Source of the DNA: a virus
Direction: 5' to 3' (one strand)
Length of the DNA: 37,737 bases
IMG/VR virus record: IMGVR_UViG_3300024520_000220
Span: 1 to 37,737 of that record
The notes beneath the pieces are model-generated. The model was given only the letters and a program-made list of their open reading frames with translations. It was not told where the DNA came from and did no database searches. Positions 5,670 through 14,377 of this stretch are shown piece by piece. Each line of letters starts with the position of its first letter. Positions within the stretch are counted from its first letter, which is position 1. A program made the translations under genes and the position numbers.

Positions 5670-6263
5670 CTACGGTATCGGTGAGCCCGGGTCTGTCAGG
5701 TAGAACAGTCCGGTCTCCGTTTCGTTCGTGTGTGTGTGTAGAGCGTTCGCATTGTACATGTTCTCGGTACGCAGCTTGTAGTATCCGGGCACGTCGATAG
5801 GGCCGGAAATCTCCACTGTCACAGGGATGTCCTTTAGGTCTACCCTCTGGTCGATGGGGAACTTCTCGAGCCGCAACCACAGCTCTGATTGCACCGTGTC
5901 GGCGATCCCGTCAGGTTCGCCCCTTGGGGAGTACCTGTCCAACCAGCGTACCGCTGTGATGTCCACGCCGTCGTTCTGGATGGATGTCGTGTAGCGGATC
6001 TCTCCGCCGACCCGGTACACTGGTATCCCTTCGGACGTGTGCTCGGTGGAGAAGAGTGCGGACGGCTGACTGATCGACGAGTGAGGCCAGAACCAGGACA
6101 CCTGCGTCACGAAGGTGACCAGAAGTAGAACCAGAACGACGCCAGCAAGGACCCTAGCTGCAACCTCACATCGGCGGCCGCTACATGGGAGCAGATTTGT
6201 GAGCCGACCACTACGGCCAGCGGAATTCCTCGGCGAATGCGGTGACATCGGTGGAACGGCCAT
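5670..6263 (-). CDS. Single-pass membrane protein with extracytoplasmic domain, 197 aa
   Basis: The ATG at 6263 lies one base after the stop of the upstream XhlA-like gene (TGATATG). Residues 1-33 are basic and polar, residues 34-56 form one strong membrane helix (VAARVLAGVVLVLLLVTFVT), and the remaining ~140 residues alternate strands and turns (PVYRVGGEIRYTT, DIPVTVEISGPIDVPGYYKL), suggesting a beta-sandwich on the outside. The N-in/C-out layout and its position between XhlA-like and holin-like genes suggest a lysis or envelope role, possibly spanin-like or a regulator. No catalytic motif and no known family is recognised. The first ~30 residues are weakly supported, so a later start is possible. 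Confidence 0.55.
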   Translation of the reverse strand: MAVPPMSPHSPRNSAGRSGRLTNLLPCSGRRCEVAARVLAGVVLVLLLVTFVTQVSWFWPHSSISQPSALFSTEHTSEGIPVYRVGGEIRYTTSIQNDGVDITAVRWLDRYSPRGEPDGIADTVQSELWLRLEKFPIDQRVDLKDIPVTVEISGPIDVPGYYKLRTENMYNANALHTHTNETETGLFYLTDPGSPIP

Positions 6264-6264
6264 A

Positions 6265-6480
6265 TCAGGAACCCCAGATCAGTCGGATAGCCGACGTGGC
6301 TATCAGCAGTGCTATCATCCCGCCGGTGGTGGTGAGCAGCCAGAACAGGGTCTTCTCGTTGCGCTCGAACAATGCGAGCAGCGTGTACTCACGCCGCACC
6401 ATATCTTCGAGGTCGCCTATCTTGTCCTCGAGACTGTCCTCGAGTCTGTCAAGGCGATCTCTCAGTTCGTTGTCATCCAT
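6265..6480 (-). CDS. XhlA-like lysis-associated membrane protein, 71 aa
   Basis: The protein has a charged coiled-coil N-terminus (MDDNELRDRLDRLEDSLEDK), a linker with aromatic and basic residues (REYTLLALFERNEKTLFW), and one C-terminal membrane helix (about 45-65: LFWLLTTTGGMIALLIATSA). This is the layout of XhlA/haemolysin-type phage proteins that work with a holin to permeabilise the membrane. Its ATG at 6480 shares a base with the upstream tail gene stop (TGATG), so it is co-translated with late genes. The family call rests on layout, length and context rather than on a strong motif. Confidence 0.6.
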   Translation of the reverse strand: MDDNELRDRLDRLEDSLEDKIGDLEDMVRREYTLLALFERNEKTLFWLLTTTGGMIALLIATSAIRLIWGS

Positions 6481-8990
6481 CAGTTCGCCCGCCTCAATGC
6501 TAGCACGGTGACAAACCCGATACTGTTGCGCCCTTCATGGGGATCCATGAGAGACACCTTCTGTAAATCTATACCGAGGAGCTCATACAGATGCGCTTCC
6601 CCGTCAGCTGTCCAGTCGACATCCTGTATGAGTAGCAGTTCATTCACCCAGGACTCCAACAAGGCGGTAGCCCTACGGCCCGCACCCTGCTGCCCCGACT
6701 GCAACGGCAACTCCTTCTCGTTCAACCCTGCCACCCTGTCGAAGCAGGCTATCGGCATGGTGAGCACCTGATCGGATAGGCCCTTAGGGTGCATCCTGAT
6801 CTGCACGTTCTGCACCGTAGGTGCGAACAGGGTGCCCGCATTCAAGGTGATACGCATAGCGGCTTCACGGGCGGAGCCCAGGAGCCCCCAGTCGCCACCC
6901 CTCGAGCCGGCCTCAGACAGGGACGAGCCGACCGTCTCATAGGTTAGCCGCTGATCGTAAGTGATCGACGTCTCGACCGTAGCCCCAACGGGCAGCGGTG
7001 CGGTCGTCACATAGGCGGTATCCCACACCTTAGACAGGCCAGATCCGCCGCCATCATACATCGACGTCTCGATCCACCCGGTAGACACGGTGGTGTCAGA
7101 CTCCCGGACCAGTTCCGTGCCCACACCGAACACGAGTCTACCCTGCCAGCGTGTAGCACCCTGCACGGGGTCAGTCGAATCGTCATACACCCAGCGGGAC
7201 CAGCCGCCAGTCACAAGGTTCACACAGCCAAGACCGGACTCGCCGTTCGGGCCCATCGAAGGCCACCCGAACAAGACCCTGGAACCCTCAGCCACCATAC
7301 CCGAACCGCCCGGACCCAACTGGTCCGTCACAAGGAACAGGGACAGCTTACCGTCCGTAGTGATAACACCACGCCACAGCTGCACTTCACCAGTGTCGCC
7401 CTCGGCACGGACAAACAGTGTCGACTGGTACTCGAACACTTCCAACGCCCTGTCACCAGCCGGCATCTTAGCCGCCTGAATAGGTGCATCATCACCGGAA
7501 GCGTTCCACGAATAGATCGCAGACTGATCGGCGGAGCTCGCACAGAACCAGACGAAACCGGAACCGCCAGCGATAGACGTAATGTCCCAGCCGTCAGGGA
7601 GGATCAGAAGGCCAGCGATCTCAACAGGCGCACCGGTCGTGGGGTCCAACCTGTCTATCCGGTTCGTAGACGTCGACCCGTCAGGGTAAGCGACGAACAA
7701 CTGATCCGCAGCCCACTCACAAATGTCGGCCTCGTTACCCGTCGAACCATAGTCCGTCATAGTGTCCGAACCGGACTCCACCAGCTCACCCGGCTCAGAG
7801 ACAAACACGTCAGAACCATTAGACGACAGATCAGCGTTCGCACCGTAGCCGGACTCAACCAGAGTCGGCCCCAGTGGATCATCCCAAGTGCCGATACGGT
7901 ACAAGTTGCCGACATCCGTCAACCAGTACAAGAAGCTACCAGCCGTCACGATCTTCGTCACAGTACCAGAAGCAGACATCGTTTCAGTCTCAGGTAGCAA
8001 CGTCACACCGTCAAGGTCAGTGAACGGATCGATACCCCACGACTGGAAGAACGCCTGATCGTCACTGTCGTCACGCTGCGCCCAAGTCTGACCAGCACCG
8101 CCAGCCCAATCACCCTGACCGACAAACGTGTACCTGTCAAACGCCTCATTGAAAGGAGTGTCCGACGTAGAGAAACGAGGTGCATCCAAAGGCACATGCC
8201 GGCGACCCCAACGCCAATCCTGCCGGTCATCCCTGTTGTCATACAACATGAACGGGATACCCTGAATGCCGACCTCAGAAATCGTGCCCACATCGAGGAA
8301 CAAGTCGGCAACGGAACCCAAAGGTTCCGACACGTCGACAGTGAAGATCGAAGACACCTCAGGAGATGGCACACCAGAAGCGTTCCGCACCTGAGCGGCC
8401 ACCCGCCACTCGCCCGAAGGCAAAGACACCGACACAGGCACAGACGTAGCCGCACCCTCCTGCCAGCCAGAAGCCCACACCTCGACACCCTGATCGTTAC
8501 GAACCCCAACCCTCCACGACTGCTGAACTATCGTGTCATCGTAAGTCCACGAAACAACAATGAACGGTGTGGTGAAATACTGTACCGTGCCGAGCACGAT
8601 AGTCGGCCCACCCCAAGACAGCTGGAACGCTTTAGTGGCAGTCGTGATAACGGGGGCCACCAGAGAACCGGCACCCGCCTGAACCTCAACTGTTAGCGAC
8701 TGCCCCGAAGGCAAACTCGCAGCAGCGTCAGCGATAATGTATTGGGTGTCAGACCCGGAACGCAAACCCGAATCGAACAGCACCGAGTTGCCCGACAGGA
8801 CACGCACCCGGTACGTCGTCGGGGTGATACCCCAATGCTCCTCAATCGACCACTGTACCAGAAGGCTAGGCCCACCAGAAACGTCGACGCTCTCAGGTTT
8901 GAGGATCGTGACGCCGGGTGCCGGCGAACTAGAGGAACCACCAGTAGGTTCCTCATGGTTGACCGGGAGGAAGCTCCCTAGATCAGGCAT
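6480..8990 (-). CDS. Tail protein with FN3-like and beta-propeller-like regions (tail nozzle candidate)
   Basis: I start at ATG 8990; an in-frame GTG at 8996 would add two residues. The ~836-residue protein opens with a Ser/Pro-rich linker, then two FN3-like modules (about 25-125 and 130-225) with strands such as TYRVRVLSGNSVLFDSG and WRVGVRNDQGVEVW. From about 330 to 640 short repeating strand blocks with Trp and Asp (FLYWLTDVGNLYRIGTWDD, GFVWFCASSADQSAIYSW) look like blades of a beta-propeller. The end is a mixed domain (VETSITYDQRLTYETVG onward). T7-type nozzle protein gp12 is propeller-based, so this may be the distal tail tube, which would fit a short-tailed phage. A receptor-binding or baseplate protein is the alternative. 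It lies between the fibre-like gene and the lysis-type genes. Confidence 0.55.
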   Translation of the reverse strand: MPDLGSFLPVNHEEPTGGSSSSPAPGVTILKPESVDVSGGPSLLVQWSIEEHWGITPTTYRVRVLSGNSVLFDSGLRSGSDTQYIIADAAASLPSGQSLTVEVQAGAGSLVAPVITTATKAFQLSWGGPTIVLGTVQYFTTPFIVVSWTYDDTIVQQSWRVGVRNDQGVEVWASGWQEGAATSVPVSVSLPSGEWRVAAQVRNASGVPSPEVSSIFTVDVSEPLGSVADLFLDVGTISEVGIQGIPFMLYDNRDDRQDWRWGRRHVPLDAPRFSTSDTPFNEAFDRYTFVGQGDWAGGAGQTWAQRDDSDDQAFFQSWGIDPFTDLDGVTLLPETETMSASGTVTKIVTAGSFLYWLTDVGNLYRIGTWDDPLGPTLVESGYGANADLSSNGSDVFVSEPGELVESGSDTMTDYGSTGNEADICEWAADQLFVAYPDGSTSTNRIDRLDPTTGAPVEIAGLLILPDGWDITSIAGGSGFVWFCASSADQSAIYSWNASGDDAPIQAAKMPAGDRALEVFEYQSTLFVRAEGDTGEVQLWRGVITTDGKLSLFLVTDQLGPGGSGMVAEGSRVLFGWPSMGPNGESGLGCVNLVTGGWSRWVYDDSTDPVQGATRWQGRLVFGVGTELVRESDTTVSTGWIETSMYDGGGSGLSKVWDTAYVTTAPLPVGATVETSITYDQRLTYETVGSSLSEAGSRGGDWGLLGSAREAAMRITLNAGTLFAPTVQNVQIRMHPKGLSDQVLTMPIACFDRVAGLNEKELPLQSGQQGAGRRATALLESWVNELLLIQDVDWTADGEAHLYELLGIDLQKVSLMDPHEGRNSIGFVTVLALRRAN

Positions 8991-9975
8991 TTGCACGCAG
9001 GTAGGAGAACGTCAACCAGAAGTTCGACCCCACACCATCGATGCCACCTATCAAAGGGATCTCCGTGGTCGCCGTCAGATCGACAGGCCCTGTACCCGGA
9101 TTGTGTTCGTGATCGATAGTGTACATCGTCGGGTCGGTCGTGTTGGTGGTACCGACAACCGAGCCGAGCTCGATGCGGAACCTGTTGTTGAGCACCGTCT
9201 CATCGTAGGCCAGCGGCGTGTACGCAAACTTGGCGGACGACGCCGGGTTAATGAAGAAGACGTTGGCGAGCTCAGGGTAGCCCTGATCCGAACTGTACCC
9301 CAACGGGAGAGCGTTGATGTAGAAGATCGTGTTGCTCGAATGGGCCGTCGAAACCCACCCGTTCATCTTGAACTGGTAGTAGGCGCCCGTCTGCAACAAC
9401 GACATGTTGCGGATCGTGAACTCCATGCCGGCCTCTTTCGAGATCGAAACACCAGAAGTGTCCATGGGTACAATGTCGGCACCCGCCGACAGCTGAGCGT
9501 CAACATACGCCTTCGACGTCAACTCTGCATCCACCACAGGATCCACATAGCCGGAAGAGAGAATCGCCTTCGCCATCGTAGTCGTACCCGTAAAGGTTTC
9601 GTTCGACGTCGTTGCGGCAGCCTGAGCTGCCGTAACAGCACCCGCCACATCAGTTGTGATACTGTCCATCTCAGCGGCATCAATACCCATCGTCCACACT
9701 GTGCCAGCCGAATGAGACCGCACCGATGAACCCGGATCAATCGACGGATAGCCACGACCATACATGCTGACCTCGGTAGAACCCGCCGCATGCAGCCAAA
9801 CCCACAGCCGTTCAGGGTCACCCGCAGTGCCCTCAGGGTCCAAAGTGATGTAAGTGTGATCGCCAGAAACCATCTCAGGGAGATTAGCGAACGCAGCAGA
9901 CTCCGCTGTCAGCTGCGTGTTGTCGATACTCGAAGACAGGGTGCCCCGCATATAATTCCTGTGCACGAAACCCAT
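8983..9975 (-). CDS. Tail fibre-like structural protein, 330 aa
   Basis: The ATG at 9975 starts one base after the stop of the adaptor gene. The N-terminus (GFVHRNYMRGTL) is followed by a beta-rich part. A coiled-coil-like stretch follows at 103-125 (DSITTDVAGAVTAAQAAATT), then ELTSKAYVDAQL at 151-162, the K-AYVD hinge common in trimeric phage fibres. The last ~150 residues look like a beta-sandwich head (YYQFKMNGWVSTAHSSNTIF and onward). Trimeric fibres with such a head bind host receptors. The gene overlaps the nozzle candidate by 8 bases. I see no enzymatic motif. Confidence is in the fibre-type architecture, not in the receptor. Confidence 0.6.
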   Translation of the reverse strand: MGFVHRNYMRGTLSSSIDNTQLTAESAAFANLPEMVSGDHTYITLDPEGTAGDPERLWVWLHAAGSTEVSMYGRGYPSIDPGSSVRSHSAGTVWTMGIDAAEMDSITTDVAGAVTAAQAAATTSNETFTGTTTMAKAILSSGYVDPVVDAELTSKAYVDAQLSAGADIVPMDTSGVSISKEAGMEFTIRNMSLLQTGAYYQFKMNGWVSTAHSSNTIFYINALPLGYSSDQGYPELANVFFINPASSAKFAYTPLAYDETVLNNRFRIELGSVVGTTNTTDPTMYTIDHEHNPGTGPVDLTATTEIPLIGGIDGVGSNFWLTFSYLRANA

Positions 9976-9976
9976 C

Positions 9977-10909
9977 TCAGAAACTCCTCATACGTTGATA
10001 AGGCCGATGCTTCTTCACCGGCTGATGCTTGCGAACCTCGTCGACACGACGATAGAACTCGCCCCACAATTCACGGATCAGCCGGATGTTCACACCCTGA
10101 GCGATAGCCGCTTCCTGATTCCACTCCTCCACACGGTCCAACTCGCCACGGGACAGTTCACGTCCCGTAGCCATCTTCGCCGCAGCCCACAACATGGGCA
10201 GATCGTCGCCGAACACCGGCAACTTCACATAATCTTCCTCTTCGGTTGGCGCACCGCCAATACCCCGGTCGACACCCTCCTCGCTGTACCAGTGATACGG
10301 GCGGATCCCCGTACACCAGAACGTGTCGTCCTCATCCGGGCCACCCTGCACCTGAATCGCTTTACCATCCGGCACCATCGTCGCCGGCAAATGATCGAGG
10401 AAATCCCAGCGGGATAACTCGATGACACGGCCCTCAGAATCGAGGACCGCAACCCTAGTCACATCCACAATGTCAGCCGCAACCTCAAGGATCGTAGAGT
10501 CCTCCAAAGGACTCGCAGCGAACCCATGAACCTCAGGCAACGCAGCGACAAGGCCAGACGAAACCGCCTGCTCGAGGGCCCGCTTAACCTGGAAGCGAGG
10601 CCACCGAGGGTTCTTGATACCCTGAGTACCAGACAGCACAACCTCGTTGACCGGTGTGCCCATGTACCCACGGGCCACCGTCAGAATGTTCGACTGCGAC
10701 TTATCCGAAACCAACACCAGCTCCGAACCGAACTCCAACACGTCAGTCGACGCCACCTTCTCAGGGCTCGACACCTCCAAAGAGGTGGTCGAAGCGTTCG
10801 ACAGGGCGGACGTGCCGACAGTGACCTGCAACGGCCACTCCGCAGGCGAATAGAGACGACGGTACACGTCGTCCACCATCGAAGCCATAGTAACATTACG
10901 AGTCGACAT
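9977..10909 (-). CDS. Head-tail adaptor (neck) protein, 310 aa
   Basis: The protein begins with a helical part (STRNVTMASMVDDVYRRLY), then a small beta domain containing VLEFGSELVLVSDKS and NILTVARGYMGTPVNEVVLS, then IKNPRWPRFQVKRALEQAVS. The pattern of GxELVLV, TVxRGYxGT and NPRWPRxxV is one I know from actinophage and cyanophage neck/adaptor proteins, which attach to the portal and carry the tail. The later half holds strands (STILEVAADIVDVTRVAVLD) and a C-terminal helical, basic tail. It lies among tail genes. Its start overlaps the 851-aa gene end by 14 bases. A tail-tubular-A-like role is the closest description. Confidence 0.6.
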   Translation of the reverse strand: MSTRNVTMASMVDDVYRRLYSPAEWPLQVTVGTSALSNASTTSLEVSSPEKVASTDVLEFGSELVLVSDKSQSNILTVARGYMGTPVNEVVLSGTQGIKNPRWPRFQVKRALEQAVSSGLVAALPEVHGFAASPLEDSTILEVAADIVDVTRVAVLDSEGRVIELSRWDFLDHLPATMVPDGKAIQVQGGPDEDDTFWCTGIRPYHWYSEEGVDRGIGGAPTEEEDYVKLPVFGDDLPMLWAAAKMATGRELSRGELDRVEEWNQEAAIAQGVNIRLIRELWGEFYRRVDEVRKHQPVKKHRPYQRMRSF

Positions 10910-13451
10910 TCAGACCTCCAACATAAACCGGACGCATCCTGCGCCGCACCTTGCGAGCGAAGTCTGAACCGCCCGTATCCAAACGAGTGAGAGTGCCCTG
11001 CTGCCAAGGGTCATCCGTGTTAACCTGACCATGAGGCAACGGCCTCGAGAACACGATAGCTTGCCCCGAATGCTGCTCCAACGTCAACCCGGTAGGCGTA
11101 CCGTTGATGACATCCGGCTCCTGGAACACGATGTCCGGGAACGGTGTAGCCGACCCGGCAACCATCGCCTCCATCGTGATACCCTGAGGAGAGACACCGG
11201 CAATCGACGGGCCCGTACCAGCATCACCGAACACGATAGTGGGATCGTTCTCCCAAGTGTGCGTAAGGTACTGGGTGGTCTGGATGCCGGCACCGACAGC
11301 TAGAACAGGGCCATCACCGCCGTCGCCGAAGATGATCTCAGTGAATGCCGCCTCCTCAACATCGAGGACTGTCGGTTCCGTCCCAACCACATTCGGCCCC
11401 AACGTGTCATCACTGAAGACGATCGAAGAGATGTCGAGTTTCCCGAGGACATCAGCGTCCTGCCGGTTGATCTGACTTTGCAGCCACGCCACATAGCCGC
11501 CAGCGGAATCGTTCGTAATGTCGTCATGGCTCGAAGAAGCGTACCGCTCCTCCGTGTGAGGGATACTGTAATCTGCACAGCCCAACCGGAGAGCCCAGCC
11601 TTGACCGGAATCCGATTCCGAACCATTCCAGCCCGTCACCATACCAGTGCTAGCGACCGGACCGAACGAATAGTAGACAGGCGAAGAGTGACCCTCGCCC
11701 GCATAAATCGCCATGACAGGAGACACGACGCTAGGGTTCGACCCGTCCTTCGACGCTATCTCACAATGCAACGACCAAGCGTCAACAAAGTTCCCAGACC
11801 CAAGACCCGGAGCACCGATATAGGCACGGCCCGCATCCTGCGCCGCCACCACACCCGCACCAGCCTGAGCGATAGCAATATCGAAATCGACGACACCCTC
11901 AAACGCAGCCGCCGACGTAGGCACCACAGTAGTGGCACCCGGCAGCTGACCCCCAGCATAAGGGAGACCGCTGTTGAAATAGTCCGTCAACGACGGGTCA
12001 ATCGTCAGGCCAGTCTGGTCCAACCCGTTAGAGTCGAACGACACGTCAGGCAAACTCGTCACACCAGCAGTGAGCAGCGACATCAAAGCCAGATAGCCGC
12101 CAGCAGAATGACCGCACACATGGAGCTCATCGACATCGATACCATGATTGCCGGCAGTCAACGATAAGGTTTCAAGCCCCATCTTGATGTCATGGATCTG
12201 ATCCGGATGGAACACCCCATTAGGCCCGCCGCCGCCACGAGCAGAACGGTAATCCATGACGACGAACACCCAGCCCTCCGCCAACACAGCGGCCTTCAAA
12301 CTAGCTGCACCCCCGGCGCCCGCAGACGTACCCAGTATAATGTTGTGAGACTGGAAGCCGCCACCCGGAATGAACACGACAACAGGTGCCGGCGTGACCG
12401 GCACAGTGTCGTCAGGGTAGTACACTTCCATGTAGCGGCGATGAGTCAACGACTCAGGAACACCGCCACGGTAATCGTCGTAATGGTCAGATTGATTGTC
12501 GGCCTTCAACAAAGGCGGACCGTAATAGATGGCCGTATCAGCGACCACAGTCGGACCGGTGTCAGCGGCACCGAACACGTTCACAAACGTGGGCTGCGTC
12601 GTAGAGTTCAACGACGTGAGACTGACGAAACCTTCAGGGGCTACACCTGGACCTGTACCGTCATCACCGAAGAGGATCGTATCAGGATCCTCTTCCCAAT
12701 CGTGTTGGTCCATGGTGAGAGCGCCCGGGGAGGAGCCCGCCACAGTGTAGGGGCCGACAGCTGTCGCAGTATCAGTGACCCGAATCGAGTCATAGTACAT
12801 GTACTGGATCAAAGCCGCTTGAGAATGCGACCCCAACCGCATCTCATCGGCAGACGTCGCAGTCGTAGTACCAGTCCAAGTTTTAGTTGGAGTACCGTCG
12901 TCATCGTGGCCGTTGTCCGACTCCGCCCACATTTGGACGTCATAATCGGACCCGTCCTGCTGCCACTCGAACCGCAGCCAATCACCCGCACCGCCAGCAC
13001 CATAGGCGTAATCGGTACCAGCCGTTGTAGACGACTGGTTCGACACACGGATATTGTCGTTGCTCAGCAGCTGGATACGCCAAGCCAACGCACCGTTTGA
13101 ATAGAAGGCACCGATGTACGGGCTGTAGCCGCCCTGATCCGCACCACGACGCCAGTAGAACCGACCCGAAGAGGTCGTGTGATCCGTGTCGTACAGGAAC
13201 CTTATACGGGCGGTAGCAAACGTAGGCTGATAGAGGCGAAGGGTTTCCGAATCGCCGGATACCGAATCGGTATGCGCCGGATCGGCGTACTCCTCGACAA
13301 GAGCAACAGCACCAGAACCAGTCGTCCACTCCGACAGAGTAGCACTAGCATGAACAGAATCAGCTGTACCAGAAACGGACCCGTCGCCGAGCTCACCGTC
13401 CCATGCGCCAGCTGTTAGACCATCGCCGGCCCAGAGTAGTAGGTCAGCCAT
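10896..13451 (-). CDS. Virion tail protein with embedded alpha/beta-hydrolase (esterase) domain
   Basis: This 851-residue protein has three parts. Residues ~70-230 look like a concanavalin/LamG-like beta-sandwich (ATARIRFLYDTDHTTSSGRF, then WLRFEWQQDGSDYDVQMW). Residues ~335-660 form an alpha/beta-hydrolase: IPGGGF at 361-366 is the HGGG-type oxyanion segment, and CGHSAGGYLALMSLL gives the nucleophile elbow with Ser449. Possible acid and His are E586 (AIYAGEGH) and H642. Around this enzyme are repeats of the form I-x-FGD-x-GTGP at about 259, 292, 676, 706, 739 and 774. Such hydrolases cut acyl or acetyl esters, so the domain may strip O-acetyl groups from a surface polysaccharide or peptidoglycan. 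The C-terminus is basic (FARKVRRRMRPVYVGG). GGTGAG precedes the start. Fibre, spike and depolymerase-like roles all fit. Confidence 0.7.
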   Translation of the reverse strand: MADLLLWAGDGLTAGAWDGELGDGSVSGTADSVHASATLSEWTTGSGAVALVEEYADPAHTDSVSGDSETLRLYQPTFATARIRFLYDTDHTTSSGRFYWRRGADQGGYSPYIGAFYSNGALAWRIQLLSNDNIRVSNQSSTTAGTDYAYGAGGAGDWLRFEWQQDGSDYDVQMWAESDNGHDDDGTPTKTWTGTTTATSADEMRLGSHSQAALIQYMYYDSIRVTDTATAVGPYTVAGSSPGALTMDQHDWEEDPDTILFGDDGTGPGVAPEGFVSLTSLNSTTQPTFVNVFGAADTGPTVVADTAIYYGPPLLKADNQSDHYDDYRGGVPESLTHRRYMEVYYPDDTVPVTPAPVVVFIPGGGFQSHNIILGTSAGAGGAASLKAAVLAEGWVFVVMDYRSARGGGGPNGVFHPDQIHDIKMGLETLSLTAGNHGIDVDELHVCGHSAGGYLALMSLLTAGVTSLPDVSFDSNGLDQTGLTIDPSLTDYFNSGLPYAGGQLPGATTVVPTSAAAFEGVVDFDIAIAQAGAGVVAAQDAGRAYIGAPGLGSGNFVDAWSLHCEIASKDGSNPSVVSPVMAIYAGEGHSSPVYYSFGPVASTGMVTGWNGSESDSGQGWALRLGCADYSIPHTEERYASSSHDDITNDSAGGYVAWLQSQINRQDADVLGKLDISSIVFSDDTLGPNVVGTEPTVLDVEEAAFTEIIFGDGGDGPVLAVGAGIQTTQYLTHTWENDPTIVFGDAGTGPSIAGVSPQGITMEAMVAGSATPFPDIVFQEPDVINGTPTGLTLEQHSGQAIVFSRPLPHGQVNTDDPWQQGTLTRLDTGGSDFARKVRRRMRPVYVGGLNVDS

Positions 13452-13467
13452 AAAGGCTCACCATCCC

Positions 13468-13950
13468 CTACGTCGTAGGGATCTGGAATAGAGCGTTTGC
13501 TGACGGCCAAGTGATCGTGATTGCAGCACCATTCACAGGCACAGGAGACGTCGCAGCGTTCAGCAAACAGATCACAGGTGAATCCGTCTCGTCATTGATC
13601 CAGCGGAGAAGAACAACACCGTTGAATGTCTGAGAAGTCTCCGACACGTCAGGGTCATCCAGCTCCGAGGTGTCGTCACCCGAAGTGACAACGCCAGAGG
13701 CAGTGACAGAAATGCTAGTGAGCGTGTCATAAGCGATCTCGGCACCACTCACACCGTCAGTCCAGAACTGGTTGCCGCCACGGGCAATGTACGTCTCATC
13801 TATCTCGTTGACAAACTCGATGCCAGCGAAATAGCTGTCGGTAACACTGTCCCTGTCCACGAGGATGACACGGATCTTGTCATCACCCTCGTGGTCGAAC
13901 GAACCAGCCGTAAGGAGGTTGTTCAGATAGGCTTGGCTAAGGGCGCTCAT
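13468..13950 (-). CDS. Virion structural protein, 160 aa
   Basis: The protein starts with SALSQAYLNNLLTAGSFDHE and then has beta-rich blocks (DKIRVILVDRDSVTDSYFAG, TFNGVVLLRWINDETDSPVI) ending AITITWPSANALFQI. It has a DDTSELDDPDVSETSQT acidic loop in the middle. The compact size, absence of enzymatic motif and place between the 137-aa protein and the tail esterase gene suggest a small virion component such as a decoration or tail-attachment protein. The GVVLLRWxNDETDSPVI segment resembles phage structural beta-barrels, but I cannot name the family. Confidence 0.6.
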   Translation of the reverse strand: MSALSQAYLNNLLTAGSFDHEGDDKIRVILVDRDSVTDSYFAGIEFVNEIDETYIARGGNQFWTDGVSGAEIAYDTLTSISVTASGVVTSGDDTSELDDPDVSETSQTFNGVVLLRWINDETDSPVICLLNAATSPVPVNGAAITITWPSANALFQIPTT

Positions 13951-13953
13951 CTA

Positions 13954-14367
13954 TTACTCAGCTCCAGCAGCAGTAGCCGAACCGTTAGCCCCAGGATGAG
14001 GATTGATCCGACCAATGTGATCCTGCTCGAGGGTCACAGTCACGTTGCCGGCGACAGTGCCGTCAGCAGCGATACGGGCACGCACATACCGGAAGGGGGC
14101 GTAGAGCGGAAGGACGAACACGTCGTCCGCTTCGGCGCCAACCTGAAGGCTAGAGGCCGACACAACGATGAAGTTGGTGTCGTCCTCGGAACCTTCGATG
14201 ACTACCGCAGCAGCCCCGTCACCTGTGATGTCGGTTGTGACAGTGATCTCAGCAGAGGCCACGTCGAGCGGATAATTGACTTCAACTGAATCGCCGTCGT
14301 CATCCGCAGCAACGCTTTGTGCTGTGTAGAGTGTCGCAGCTTGTGCGTCACGGACTAATGTTCCCAT
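13954..14367 (-). CDS. Small structural protein downstream of the capsid gene, 137 aa
   Basis: The true start is ATG 14367 (MGTLVRDAQAATLYTAQSVA), not farther upstream where the frame runs into the capsid gene. The product is beta-rich: SVEVNYPLDVASAEITVTTD, AAAVVIEGSEDDTNFIVVSA, PFRYVRARIAADGTVAGNVT. It ends in a Gly/Ala/Asn tail with HIGRINPHPGANGSATAAG. A single beta-sandwich of this size immediately after the major capsid gene is a common place for a head decoration or cement protein, which stabilises the shell. No family is certain. It is spaced 10 bases after the capsid stop. Confidence 0.6.
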   Translation of the reverse strand: MGTLVRDAQAATLYTAQSVAADDDGDSVEVNYPLDVASAEITVTTDITGDGAAAVVIEGSEDDTNFIVVSASSLQVGAEADDVFVLPLYAPFRYVRARIAADGTVAGNVTVTLEQDHIGRINPHPGANGSATAAGAE

Positions 14368-14377
14368 GTCAGACCTC

